This document shows, one piece after another, positions 52,253 to 62,120 of a stretch of DNA of 64,000 bases. Both the position numbers and the translations under genes were made by a program. Origin of the DNA: Ichthyophis bannanicus (lineage: Eukaryota; Chordata; Amphibia; Gymnophiona; Ichthyophiidae); the NCBI GenBank assembly GCA_033557465.1, contig CM066035.1, positions 901,387,309 through 901,451,308 on the forward strand, read 5' to 3'. The number at the start of each line of letters is the position of its first letter. Position 1 is the stretch's first letter. The notes below the pieces were generated by a model, which was not told the DNA's origin, searched no databases, and saw only the letters and a list, made by a program, of their open reading frames with translations.

Positions 52253-52256
52253 AGGT

Positions 52257-53399
52257 GGTTACTTTAAAAACATCCCCATGTGTAAACAGTAGCATTTAAA
52301 TACGTAGCTTGGCATACACGTGTAAATGCCATTTTGGAAAGAGGCTATTTACACATGGTGATGCACACCATGTTTTGTTTTCCACGAAGTGTGGAAGGGC
52401 AGAGAGATGGAGTGGTTAGGGTGGGTCTATAATTTTAACATGAATTCCCCATCTTATAAGGAGATTCCATATTGAGGAGAAAAAATCTGGATGTCCATAT
52501 TTACACAGCTGACCAACTATAAGAAACCCACAGATATTACTAATCAGTAATAACTGTAGGTTTGGCTTGTTATAGCCCAACAGCAATTTTTTGGGCAGCT
52601 GTGTTGACCTGATGTTTCCCTTTGGCTGAGATGTTGGCATTTACACCTGCCCCAAAGCACAAATAAGTACCTGCTTAAAGGGGCAAGTATAAGGGCCAAG
52701 GTCCAGACCTACCCTGAGGCATTTGATCTCCCTAATCACTCTCCCAAGTCATCCTATCCTCCCTTATACATCCCTTGAAGTCATTTATAACAGTACATGA
52801 TACCGCCTAAACAATGGATGTAAGGAAAATGTTTTCAGCACCACTGTATATAGACCACCTTGTATATAGCTCAAACCAATCTAGCACACAATACAACACA
52901 CACTCAACTAAATTTCACCCTCACTGCATGTATAACACACACACTTTACCTGATTGTTTGCTGTGATACCACCTTGATTATTAAGATAAGGCGGTTTAGA
53001 AATACTGTTAAATAAATAAATAAATACAATTTAATCTGTCTCCTGATCCACCCCACCTGCCTCCTTGCTCCAGCATAAAGACCACCCCAACTGAACCCCT
53101 TCCCGGCATTAAGTAACTCCCTCAAGAACCCCCTTGCAAAGGCCCCATCCTGATTCCATTCCCAACCTTACTGGGGTCCCTAATGTCTTCTACGACACTG
53201 TGACCCATATTGGTAGTCTTATGGAATTATCTCTAGATTGCCTGGACCCTGGTAAAGCTGGAGATGAGATGGGATCATTGCGGGTTCTTGTGGGAGATCC
53301 TCGAGGGGGGGGGGGTTCTTAATGCCAGGGGAGGATTCAAATAGTTGGGGAGTCATCGGATGGGTGGGAGGATTCAAATAGTTGGGGAGTCATCGGATG
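52257..53399. other. No gene; dispersed repeat and LINE tail
   Basis: 52258-52345 resembles 9115-9195 (an unclassified dispersed repeat into which the retrovirus integrated). Bases 52800-53025 end in an L2-like tail (ttaagataaggcggtttag and TAAA repeats). A 36-bp direct duplication (gaggattcaaatagttgggg and following) lies at 53328-53400. No coding was recognised. Confidence 0.5.
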
Positions 53400-53574
53400 A
53401 TTTACAGCAGGGGTCCTCAAACTTTTTAAACAGGGGGCCAGTTCACTGTCCCTCAGACCGTTGGAGGGCCGGACTATAGTTTAAAAAAAACCTATGAACA
53501 AATTCCTATGCACACTGCACATATCTTATTTTGGTGATCTGTACCATAGTCGGCTCCAGGTTTTATCTTTGTTA

Positions 53575-53865
53575 ATGGAGTGGAGGAGTGGCCTAGTGGT
53601 TGGGGCAAGGTACTTCAGGCCGGAAGGTCAGGGGTTCAAATCCCACTAGAGGACAGCAACCTTGGGCCGGAAGGACTGGGGTTTCTAGTCCTACAGGTGC
53701 TCCTTGTGATCTTGGGCAAGCCACTTAACCCTCCATAGCCCATGTTCCCTGTAAAATAGTTATCTCCAAGTTATAATGCCCTGTTCAATGTAATTTCAGT
53801 TTGTTCAATGTAAACCGCACTGATGCAGAATAGCGCGGTATATAAGAGAATGTAAATAAATGTTA
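53575..53865 (+). repeat. tRNA-derived SINE with LINE-like tail
   Basis: A-box-like tggcctagtggttggggca, B-box-like ggttcaaatccca, then gatcttgggcaagccactta and a tail tagcgcggtatataagagaa. The head matches the SINE at 28402 and the tail matches 11628-11697. About 50 extra bases lie after the B-box. Confidence 0.8.
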
Positions 53866-54193
53866 TTGAGCTTTTCCAACATTGACTTCCACAGATGTAG
53901 TCAGTTTGATATTTGTGCAATCCATTGGGGAAAGTCTATGTGTACAGTTGCCACTTGTGTTATTGGAAGAAGGTATTTGAGATGAATAGATCTTTGGTCT
54001 TGCAGAATTCTATCAGTCCTTCTCTAGCTTCATTTCTGTTACCAAGTTCAAATTTTCCAACCACTTTGCCTTCTTCTTTGTTGCCCACTTTTGCTCTTCA
54101 GTCAACTAATAAATTCTATAGGAAAGAGGAAGCTAGAGTCCTTCTTTAGGGAGAAGTATGGCCTAATTGTATTTTTACTTCTGAAATAAACTC

Positions 54194-55691
54194 TGTCAGA
54201 CGGCTGCCTGGGTGAGAATCTTCACACTCTTGGCAAGTGCATATTTCTATATGATTTGCAAGGTATTGTGGGCAATGTAGTTCATTCACACCAGTCACAG
54301 CTGCTGACAATAATTTAGTTGTGCTCTTGGGTAAAGCCAATAAGATATTTATTTATGGGGTTATTTCTCCCAACACAGATATGCTTGGTAGCACATAAAT
54401 TAGGTTACTTGCTTTCAGTGTTAACTTGGAAAAACAAAGTTAAAATCAGGAAAACAACAAATGAAAAGCCACAAAGCAAGAAACAAACTGTTCTTTTCAG
54501 GTTAACTTCTGATTACTTCCCACATAGATACAGAAGTGATTCTCTCCTAGCTCACAAGCAATTAGGTAAGGCTTAATTGCTAGCAGTTACCAGCTGAAAC
54601 CCCTTAGCTGGCTTGCCTTCCACTGTGTGGGTCAAATCCTGCTTCAGGAGCTTTTCTGAGTAGATTAAAGAACAAATTTGTATTTCTTTGTGATGGTTGC
54701 TGTACTTTATAACAGAAAGTTACCAACGGAGTTTAGATAGAGAGCAGTCCATATAAACAGGATCCTCATCTGCTATTATTCCCCCTTGTTCAACAAGCAT
54801 GGGTTCAATATCATGGATTGGCACAGATGAATCTCTCAATGGAGCATTTTCAGGAGAATACTTGTTTCCCTGCTGTCTTTCAAGGTTATAGCTAGGGCAT
54901 AGATCAGTGTTCATACCTGAGCTTCCATTGCTGCTAGAGTTCCTCTCTATATAGCCTGGCCAGTATGTAGTCCAGTTCTTATGTCCAGCCTTCCAATCCA
55001 GATCCCTGGACACTGGATCTCTCTTCACATACCTTCTGGCACAGGTCTTAGGGTCCCTTCCATGTGCAGCCGTCTCCCTCACAGGTAGCCTCTGGTGATT
55101 CCTAGCTCTGCAGCACCATTCCTCTGGCTTTCCCCAGTCCAATGGTGTATGCTGGCCCTTGGAATACCTCCCAGTATACGTACTGCTTTGGACTCTTCTA
55201 GACCTCTCAAAGGCTTTTCTCTTCCTTCTTCCAAAGGGTCTCTTTCCCTCTCTGTCCGTCCGGTTTGGCTTCTGCTTCTGATGATCCTTCAGATGAAACT
55301 GATGATCAAACTCAAGCTGATTCTCAGGATACTGAGGACAATTCTCTGGATATCCAAGGTGATCATGAAGATGGTCATCTGTAGAATAAACTCTACTCTT
55401 ATTCTGCTTGGATGAGTGCTCTTCCCTAACACAGCGCAGCTGTGCTGAATCAGGCCCTGCCCTTTGAGATGAGTGCTTAGGGATTACCTCATAGCCCTCC
55501 TGATTGAACACACATTTCTCCACTTCAGCTCCTCTAATGGCTGTTGGAAACCTGGTGCATTCTGGGACTGGTAGTCTTTTATGGGAAAATTCTGTTTTCT
55601 TATTTCTACCAGAACTGACAGGTTGCTTGTTCAGAGTCACTTCACCTTTTCTATAGCTCATTCCTGAGCTATGATAAGCTTCCTTATCACA
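54194..55691 (-). mobile_element. Solo LTR of the Gmr1-like family (copy D, diverged)
   Basis: Minus-strand LTR, TGTGATAAGG at 55691 to CTGACA at 54194, flanked by a perfect 4-bp duplication ACTC (54190-54193 and 55692-55695). Clearly diverged from the copies at 5.3, 19.9 and 24.8 kb, yet keeps the full reading frame. Nested in the hAT element. Confidence 0.92.
54720..55691 (-). CDS. LTR-encoded ORF, copy D (323 codons, open)
   Basis: The frame starts at LTR base 1 and runs 323 codons without interruption. The first part (LNKQPVS-GR-KKTEFSHKRL), TYTGRYSK, LDWGKPEEW, the RNHQ-LP block, ARRYVKRDPVSRD-DWKAGH, TYWPGY, SGMNTD and the MDCSLS end are conserved with the other LTRs. The central segment is quite different in sequence and length and lacks the SFRGSDSNGYK repeats. 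Retention of an open frame in a diverged solo LTR suggests past selection on the protein in its parent elements. It is unlikely to be expressed alone, because no ATG is present before the conserved N-terminal block except ATG at 55661. Confidence 0.65.
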   Translation of the reverse strand, partial: CDKEAYHSSGMSYRKGEVTLNKQPVSSGRNKKTEFSHKRLPVPECTRFPTAIRGAEVEKCVFNQEGYEVIPKHSSQRAGPDSAQLRCVREEHSSKQNKSRVYSTDDHLHDHLGYPENCPQYPENQLEFDHQFHLKDHQKQKPNRTDREGKRPFGRRKRKAFERSRRVQSSTYTGRYSKGQHTPLDWGKPEEWCCRARNHQRLPVRETAAHGRDPKTCARRYVKRDPVSRDLDWKAGHKNWTTYWPGYIERNSSSNGSSGMNTDLCPSYNLERQQGNKYSPENAPLRDSSVPIHDIEPMLVEQGGIIADEDPVYMDCSLSKLRW

Positions 55692-56046
55692 ACTCGAATG
55701 AGATGTTTTGAATCAAGATGATAAATATCGGGGGGGGAGTATTTTAGGAACACTATTCTTGCTTTGAAAATGGACATAAAGATGTTCAAAGCATAGAGGC
55801 ATCCCTGGAGCCATTTTATAAAGCAGTTCTAAGGATGTCACCAGCGCGAAAACATCCAAGGCTGAATAGAGGCATGTTTGGGGCTTTCCCAAGACCTTGG
55901 ATGTCCACACCCAATTTCAGCAATGCCCTTCACATACTGAATCCAAGTTTATACAGTACCTCCTCCAGGATATGAATACGCATCAGAAAAGTTCTCATTC
56001 TGCCATAGACAAGAAGGTATTCTAATACCCCCTACCTTTTTTATGG

Positions 56047-56345
56047 TCGGCATCGGGGAGGTGAGCGGGAAGTGGAGCCCCTTCCCGATCACCCTCGCAA
56101 GACCAATCGGGCCACCGGAACACCAAAGAAAGTCAAAGTACCTCTAGGCGCAAAGGTAAATCCAGCCACACAACCAGCAACTGCAGCAGTCCCGAACGGC
56201 ATCGGGGAGGTGAGCGGGAGACGAAGCCCCTCCCTGATCACCCTCACAAGGCCAATCAGGCCACCGGAACACCAAAGAAAGGCAAAGCGCCTCTAGGCAT
56301 GAAGGGAAAGCCTGCCACACAACCAGCAATTGCAGCCGCCTCACT
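56047..56345 (+). repeat. 151-bp tandem duplication inside hAT element
   Basis: Two copies, starting ggcatcggggaggtgagcgg at 56048 and 56199, each ending with ccagccacacaaccagcaa-like sequence. About 90% identical. Confidence 0.8.
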
Positions 56346-57498
56346 TCGCCTCATGGTAGAGCCGCCCCTGAGGACAGGCAGCGGCGGCAAAAACACCCGG
56401 CGGGCTGCATGTGGCCCACGGGCCGTAGTGTGAGGACCCCTAATTTACAGGGTGTTAGGGGAGATGACCTGGGGAAGATAGTTGGGGGTGGATTAGATGC
56501 CTTAGAAAGGCCCAGGGGGAGAGGTTGATGTTGAGGGAAGGGTGGGATCATAGAAACATGATGGTAGAAAAAGACCACATGGCCTATCTACAGTAGTCTG
56601 CCCTTCCATATCAACAACTACAACAGTCCCCTTTTTTCCTTTAGAGATCCTCTGTGTTTGTCCCATGCTTTTTTTTTTTAAATTCAGATACTGTCCTCAT
56701 CTCTACCACCTCCACCGGGAAACTATTCCATGCATCTACCACTCTTTTCGTAAAGAAATATTTCTGCATATTACTCCTGAGTCTATCCCCTTTCACCCTC
56801 ATCCTATATCCTCTCATAGCAGAGCTTGCTTTCAGTCGAAAGAGGCTCTCCTCCTGTGCATTTATGCCGCAGAGGTATTTAAATGTCTCAATTATATCAC
56901 CTCTATCCCACCTTTCCTCTAAAGTATACATATTAAAAAGTATACATATTAAGATCCTTAAGTCTGTCCTCATATGCTTTATAATGAAGACCACTAACCA
57001 TTTTAGTAGCCACCCTCTGTACTGACTCCACCCTGTTTATATCCTTTTGAAGGTGCGGTCTCCAGAATTGCATACAATATTCCAAATGAGGTTGCACCAA
57101 AGACTTATACAGAGGCACTATCACCTCCTTTCTTCTGCTGGCCATTCATCCATATGCAGCCAAGCATTCTTCTAGCTTTCGCCATTGCCTTTTCCACCTG
57201 TTTAAGATCATCAGACACAATCATACCTAGGTCCCGCTCTTCTTTTGTGGACAGAAGTACTTCACCCTCTATACTATATCGTTCCCTTGGATTGCTGCAG
57301 CCCAAATGCATGACCTTGCATTTTTTAACACAGTCTCAGCTGCCAAATTCTAGACCATTCTTCAAGCTTAGCTAGATCCCTCCTCATGTTATCTACACCT
57401 TCCTGGGTGTCTACTCTTTTGCAGATTTTGGTATCATCCGCAAAGAGGCAAACTTTACCCGACAGCCCTTCCGCTATATCACTAACAAAGATATTTTA

Positions 57499-57514
57499 AA
57501 AAAAGACCAAGGAC
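57499..57514. repeat. Target-site duplication of nested L1-like element (left)
   Basis: AAAAAAGACCAAGGAC here and at 61375-61390. The 16-base direct repeat flanks the inserted element. Confidence 0.88.
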
Positions 57515-57519
57515 GGGGA

Positions 57520-57800
57520 GCATGTGTGGAGGTGAGCTGCTGCCCGAGTGTGCACCGCGTCTTCCCTGCTTGTTGCAGGCAGGTGAGACTTCCCGGATCA
57601 TCAACGCGACGCGGCACCTGGTCCCGACGTCATCTCCGGGGCCTTAAAGGAAGGAAGCTTGTGTTGCACATCGGGAGCGTGTGTGGAGGTGAGCTGCTGC
57701 CCGAGTGTGCACCGCATCTTCCCTGCTTGTTGCAGGCAGGTGGGACTTCCTGGATCATCAACACGATGTGGCGCTTGGTCCCGACGTCATCTCCAGAGCC
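57520..57800 (+). repeat. 5' UTR tandem monomers of L1-like element
   Basis: Two copies of a 146-bp unit with ggaggtgagctgctgcccga, ccctgcttgttgcaggcagg and tggtcccgacgtcatctcc. L1/Tx1 elements often carry promoter monomers at the 5' end. Confidence 0.78.
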
Positions 57801-58959
57801 TTACGTTGTGGCCTACACCGCGGTAGCGCGGTCGCACTCTGAAGGGGCGTGTCTAAAGGGGCTTGTTAAGCCCCTTTTGCGCCCCTTCGGTGCACGAGGA
57901 GCAGTGGAGTTGGAGCCCTGGAATGGGCAAGCGCAAAAAGAGACTAAATGTGAGTACTGTTAATCCTGTTAAATCTGTGAAAGTAACTGGTCCTATGGAT
58001 AGGCATCTGGTTTCTGCATCTGGAAATGAAGAGCTTCCTATTGCTGTTTCCAGATCTCCACTCCCTTTAGATAGCTCCTCTTCTTCATTGGGGGTTTCTA
58101 ACTCTGCCCCACTTGCTAGTGAGGAGGCTATCCGTCCAGTGACTTCTTCACCAATGGTGGAGGAGCAGTCCCGGCGTTTGGACGTGGCATCTCCAGTGGT
58201 CTCCTCTGGGTCTCTGTCTGACATTGTGGCGGTTCCTTTGCCACATGTTCTTCAGGTCCCGGAGGTTTTCGTCAGGGCTCAACAGGATGGTTCTTCCAGT
58301 TTGCCTGTGGACATTCAGAATATTTCTTTGATGGACGTTTGGCGTGTTCTTTCACGCATAGAAGTCTCCGTGTCTTCTGTTGTAACCCAATTCTCTGATT
58401 CCTCAAGAGACTCTGTGGCTAAGTTGGCCCAACATGACCTTCAGTTTGCTGCCTTAGATAATAAGTGCCAGAAGTTAGATGCTCAATGTACTTCGTTACA
58501 GTCTACTAATTTGTCATTTATTAAGGATAGTCTTATACTGCATACTCAACAAGAAATGCTTGAAAATAATCTACGAGCAGTGAATGTTAGGTGTTTGAAT
58601 TTTCCTTATACTCATTTATTATCTCCGCAGATTTTATTTGATAAGTATTTGATAGAAATCTTGGGGTATCAAGTTAATACTAAACCTCTTATTACTAAAA
58701 TGTATTATTTGTCCCAGTCGGGTTCGGCAGCCGATGGGTTAGAACATAAGAACATAAGAACATAAGATATGCCATACTGGGTCAGACCAAGGTCCATCAA
58801 GCCCAGTATTCTGTTTCCAACAGTGGCCAATCTAGGTCATATGTACCTAGCAGTTTCTAAAGTTAACCAGAAAGCTCTCCTCTGTGTTTTAAATTTAAAC
58901 TGAAACTCTTTGCTGCTACTAGGCCCTCCTTGATTTAACAAATACACTGGGTTCACAGA

Positions 58960-59987
58960 TTAATCAGCTTTAATCTAAAGAATTCCTGTTTCACCAAGAT
59001 TTAGAAAAATTCCCAGAAGTAATACGTACAATTGCAGGTCTCTCTCCAAATGTAGCAGTCCCCTTTTCTAGTCCTTCAAGACTATACTATTGCCACAGAG
59101 GCAGGTCAGTCCCTGGGGATACCATGACTTTTCATCAGACAGACCTTGTCTGTTGCACTGCACGCCACCTACCTAAACAGGGCTTGGCCTTGGTCTGCTG
59201 TGGGCAGATGCCACTGCCCCCTCCCCCACCAGCACCCCTCCCCCACCATGCTGACATGACCATATGCTGGTGGTGCTGGTGGTGTGCAGTCCCAGGCCAT
59301 CCAGTGTGCAGGTAGGCGGCTGCCTAGGGTGTAGGGTCTGTGGTAGGGGTGCCTACATAGACATCCACGCTTCCCCCCGGCACCGCCTGCCAATGTTATG
59401 TGCCCTTTGGGGTTCCTGCTGGGTACTGTCCCCTGCATGGGACACAGACTCCTGGGCATGTTTGACCTTGGTCAGTTGCTGTCTTGCTGATCTCCAGTTT
59501 CTGCATTCCTATGTGCCTCCTAGGTATCTGCCTAGTCCACCCTGTGCCCCAGCTGCCCCACTGCATGTCTCGCCTGCAGCCCCCTATGCCCCATTTGCAG
59601 CATCACCATAGTGCCCTTTCATACCTGGGCACTATGCTGTTGCTGCACATGTAGCACTACTATCAATTTTTTTGGGCTCCCTGCCTATGCTGTACATTGC
59701 TGACACTGAAATGGTTTCTCTCTCCTGCAAATGTGCATCTAATGACAGGTTTTCACTCATGGTAATGTTCAGCCTGTCATTTCCCTGCGTTAGTGTAGCA
59801 GGAGCCTCTCCCTGCCCACTCCCCACCCATTGAGCCCTTCTCTCCACCCTCTCTCCACTCCCTGTGGAACTTACCGCAGCCGAAGACATTAGCGCGCGTT
59901 AACATTGCATCTGGTAATGTTAGCGCGTGCTAAGGTAGCCGCTGCTACATTACCGTGGTTCAGTAAACATATCCCATAGTCTCCCTT
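58960..59987. other. No gene seen; unclassified insert
   Basis: CT-rich sequence inside the CR1 copy, including a palindromic gttagcgcgcgttaac-like patch near 59888-59935. Open frames here (59264-59611) have no family resemblance and atypical composition. Confidence 0.35.
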
Positions 59988-60251
59988 TCAAAAGTTAAAA
60001 GGTAGAACTCTGGATTTCCTTACCATTCCTCCTCCATTAATTAAATCAAACATGATCATGCTATGATCACTATTGCCAAGTGGCCCCAACACCCTTATCT
60101 CTTGCACTGTCCAAAATGGCTTCCCTCTGGTTGGTTCATGAACCAGCTGCTCCAAGAAGCAGTCATTTATTTCATCTAGAAACTTTATCTCCCTAGCATG
60201 TCCTGCCGTGACACTGACCCAGTCAATACCGGGGTAATTGAAATCACCCAT
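59988..60251 (-). pseudogene. CR1 endonuclease fragment
   Basis: Part of the APE-type endonuclease of CR1: MGDFNYPGIDWVSV with the D-F-N-Y/P motif, an internal helix FLDEINDCFLEQL, and the SDHSMI motif near 60065-60048 that holds the catalytic aspartate and histidine. No RT follows. Fragmentary. Confidence 0.75.
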
Positions 60252-62120
60252 AATTATTACTGTTCTGTAACTTTAAAGCTTAACATCTGGGATCATATTT
60301 CCCATGCTATGGGCATTTATACACACTGCTTTCCATATGTTGCCCCTTTTACCCATTTCCCATACCCATAAAGGTATTTAATGTTTCACTTACCTGGGGA
60401 CTTTCACTTACGTTCATCCATCCCTAACGAATCTAGTTTAAAGCCCTCTTCAGTAGATTAGCCAGTCTGCTACTGAAGACACGTCAACCTTTCTTGGACA
60501 GATGAATGCCATCTCTGCTCTGCAATCCTTGGAACAGCATCCCATGGTCCAGGTGATGACACCATCCACGCAGCCATGCATTCATCTCCATGCTGCAAAC
60601 TTCTCTGCCTTGGCCTGTACCCTCAACAGGAAGGATTGAAGAGAACATGTCCTGGCAGTATCATTTGTGCCGACATGGATTAGCAATATTGGACAGTGGG
60701 CTTGATGAGTCTCAGCAAACTCTCCATAACATCTTGGATTTTGGCACCTGGCAGACAGCATACTTCTCTGGACATCAAGTCTGGTCGGCAGATGGTTGCC
60801 ACAGGCTGCCGCCCCATTGTCTTCTTTAGATTCCTTAGATGTGTCTAACTGTATTGAATCATCTCAGGATATGATTCCTACGAGATCTACCCTTCATGTA
60901 TCTTTTTCCTCTGAGGCTGACAAAAACACAGTTATGCGACTTTATTTTCAGAATAAGAATGCTGATTTTTGTGGGGGGAAAATTAATGTTTCCCGATGTG
61001 TCCAGGCAAACTCAATCCAGAAGCAGGGCCTTTTTGGCTTTAAAGCCATGGGTCTTAGCTGCTGGTGCAACTTTTTTCCTTAAGTTTCCCTGCAAATGCC
61101 TGGTCACAATCAGGGGCACTAAGTATGTTTTTTCTGAAGTTACCTCTTTGGAAAAGTTTCTACTAAATCAGGTTCCACAGGTATAATATGAGTGTTGTAT
61201 TCCTTTGCTAGATTTTGTACATTAGCAATGTTAGTAAGAGTTCAGTTTAGTATTAGGGCATCACTTCTGATCCATGCATGTGCTCCCCTGGATGTGGACT
61301 ACTGGATTTTCCTTTTTCTTCTTTTATAATGTGTACTGTATAAATTTGGAATTTATTAATAAAAATCAAATTATAAAAAAGACCAAGGACAGATCCCCTG
61401 GGGCACACCACTGGGTAACCTCCTCCTCAAAGTGGGCTCCATTTACCTGTACCCTTTGTTGCCTCCCACTGAACCAATTTCTAACCCAAGCAGTAACTTT
61501 AAGGTCCATCCTTAGGGTGCTCAGTTTGTTTATAAGTTGCCTGTGCGGAACGGTGTCAAAGGCTTTACTGAAATCTAAATACACCACATTAGGGTTCTCC
61601 CTCAGTCCAACTCCCTGGTCACCCAGTCAAAGAAATCAATCAGATTTGTCTGACAAGACCTGTCTCTGGTGAATCCTTGCTGTCTCAGATCCAGTAATCC
61701 TTTGGATTCCAGAAACCTCACTATTTTCTCTTTCACCAGCGCTTCCAATAATTTACTCACCACCAAGGTTAAACTAAGCGGCCTGTAGTTTTCAACCACA
61801 TCCTTACTTCCGCTTTTGTGTAAAGGGACCACATGTGCCTCTCTCCAGTCCTCTGGCACCACGCCTGACTCCAATGAGGCATTAAAAACGTCAGTCAGTG
61901 GAACTGCTAGAACGTCACCAAGTTCCCTCAGTATTCTTGGGTCTATCCCATCTGGTCCTATTGCTTTGTCTACATTACGTTTAGCTAATTCTTCACAAAC
62001 ACAGTCTTCTAAAAATTGTTCAAGTTGCCCCTCGCTTCTGTTCCTGTTTGTGGGTGTTTTCTGAAGTCCTGCTTTTGGTTTTTTATCTGTGAACACAGAA
62101 CAGAAATATTTGTTGAGCAA

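Larger units (their letters stand above)
42193..52256 (+). mobile_element. Gamma-like endogenous retrovirus, structurally complete provirus
   Basis: 5'LTR-PBS-gag-pol-env-PPT-3'LTR, with a 4-bp target duplication AGGT at 42193-42196 and 52253-52256. The LTRs (654 and 655 bp) differ by three substitutions and one indel, so integration is recent. gag, pol and env are each open over full length. One zinc knuckle in NC, gag and pol in the same frame separated by an amber stop, a DD35E integrase and a gamma-type Env place it with class I (gamma/epsilon-like) retroviruses. No accessory ORF was seen. Whether it is expressed or infectious cannot be told from sequence. Confidence 0.95.
53408..56442. 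mobile_element. hAT transposon, non-autonomous, with nested SINE and LTR
   Basis: Begins CAGGGGTCCTCAAAC and ends with the complement tgaggacccct(a), flanked by the perfect 8-bp duplication ATTTACAG (53400-53407 and 56443-56450). An 8-bp duplication plus CAGGG-type ends indicate the hAT superfamily. It has no transposase frame. A tRNA-SINE (53575-53865) and a solo LTR (54194-55691) are nested inside, so the original was about 1.2 kb. Confidence 0.85.
58743..60790 (-). mobile_element. CR1-type LINE inserted in ORF1, internally rearranged
   Basis: On the minus strand the 3' end is marked by ACATAAGA repeats (58743-58766) and the conserved catactgggtcagaccaagg box. Bases 60251-59988 encode the endonuclease start (MGDFNYPGIDW, LDEINDCFLEQLVHEPTRG, GNSDHSM). 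60260-60790 holds 5' sequence. The middle (about 58960-59970) is unclassified and may be another insertion or a deletion scar. Junctions show a possible duplication (tcggcag...atggtt), not exact. Confidence 0.6.
57863..61186 (+). pseudogene. L1-type ORF1 protein, split by CR1 insertion
   Basis: Encodes an RNA-binding chaperone-like ORF1p. The first half (about 57863-58765; the ATG giving MGKRKKRLNVSTVN is at 57924) has a basic start, a Ser-rich region and a coiled coil (about 58330-58590: LSRIEVSVSSVVTQFSD, LDAQCTSLQSTNLS), then LRAVNVRCLNFPYTH like the RRM start. The second half (60796-61186) has TLHVSFSSEADKN, then after a +1 shift FPDVSRQTQSRSRAFLALKP and FLKFPCKCLVTIRGTKYVF, the C-terminal domain. 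Apart from the insertion and one shift the protein is well preserved. The stop near 61184 is followed only by a 3' UTR. Confidence 0.72.
57515..61374 (+). mobile_element. ORF1-only (half-L1-like) LINE, interrupted by CR1
   Basis: An inserted element with a 16-bp target duplication, a 5' UTR of two GC-rich monomers (about 57520-57660 and 57665-57800), one ORF1 frame (57863 onward) and a 190-bp 3' UTR ending in aataaaaatcaaattataaa. No endonuclease or RT is present between the end of ORF1 (61186) and the 3' tail. The architecture is that of mammalian HAL1 (half-L1) elements: ORF1 kept and ORF2 lost, moved by ORF2 supplied in trans. A CR1 fragment (58743-60790) was later inserted into ORF1. Confidence 0.72.
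56547..62120 (-). mobile_element. CR1-type LINE, split by a nested L1-like element
   Basis: Minus-strand CR1 in two parts: 62120-61391 (5' side: RT fingers and palm A) and 57514-56547 (3' side: RT palm C to 3' UTR). The parts join perfectly when the 57515-61374 insertion and one copy of a 16-bp duplication are removed. The 3' end is near 56547. The 5' end is truncated at the junction with the L2 LINE at 62121. Confidence 0.85.
56641..62120 (-). pseudogene. CR1 reverse transcriptase, split
   Basis: The 62120-61602 piece contains the RT start (NKYFCSVFTDKKP, AIGPDGIDPRILREL, PLHKSGSKDVVENYRPLSL, QQGFTRDRSCQTNL). 61587-61391 has VYLDFSKAFDTVPHRQL (motif A) and GNWFSGRQQ-like sequence. After the insertion, 57470-57300 has the FADDTK region (motif C) and the TQEGVDN block in broken frames, then 57311-56641 carries RDLGMIVSDDL, VQPHLEYCMQFWRPHLQ and FFTKRVVDAWNSFPVEVV. 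Shifts occur at several points. Inactive. Confidence 0.82.

Noticed and set aside
59264..59611. Cys/Pro-rich ORF
   Set aside because: No family resemblance; low-complexity composition within an unclassified insert.
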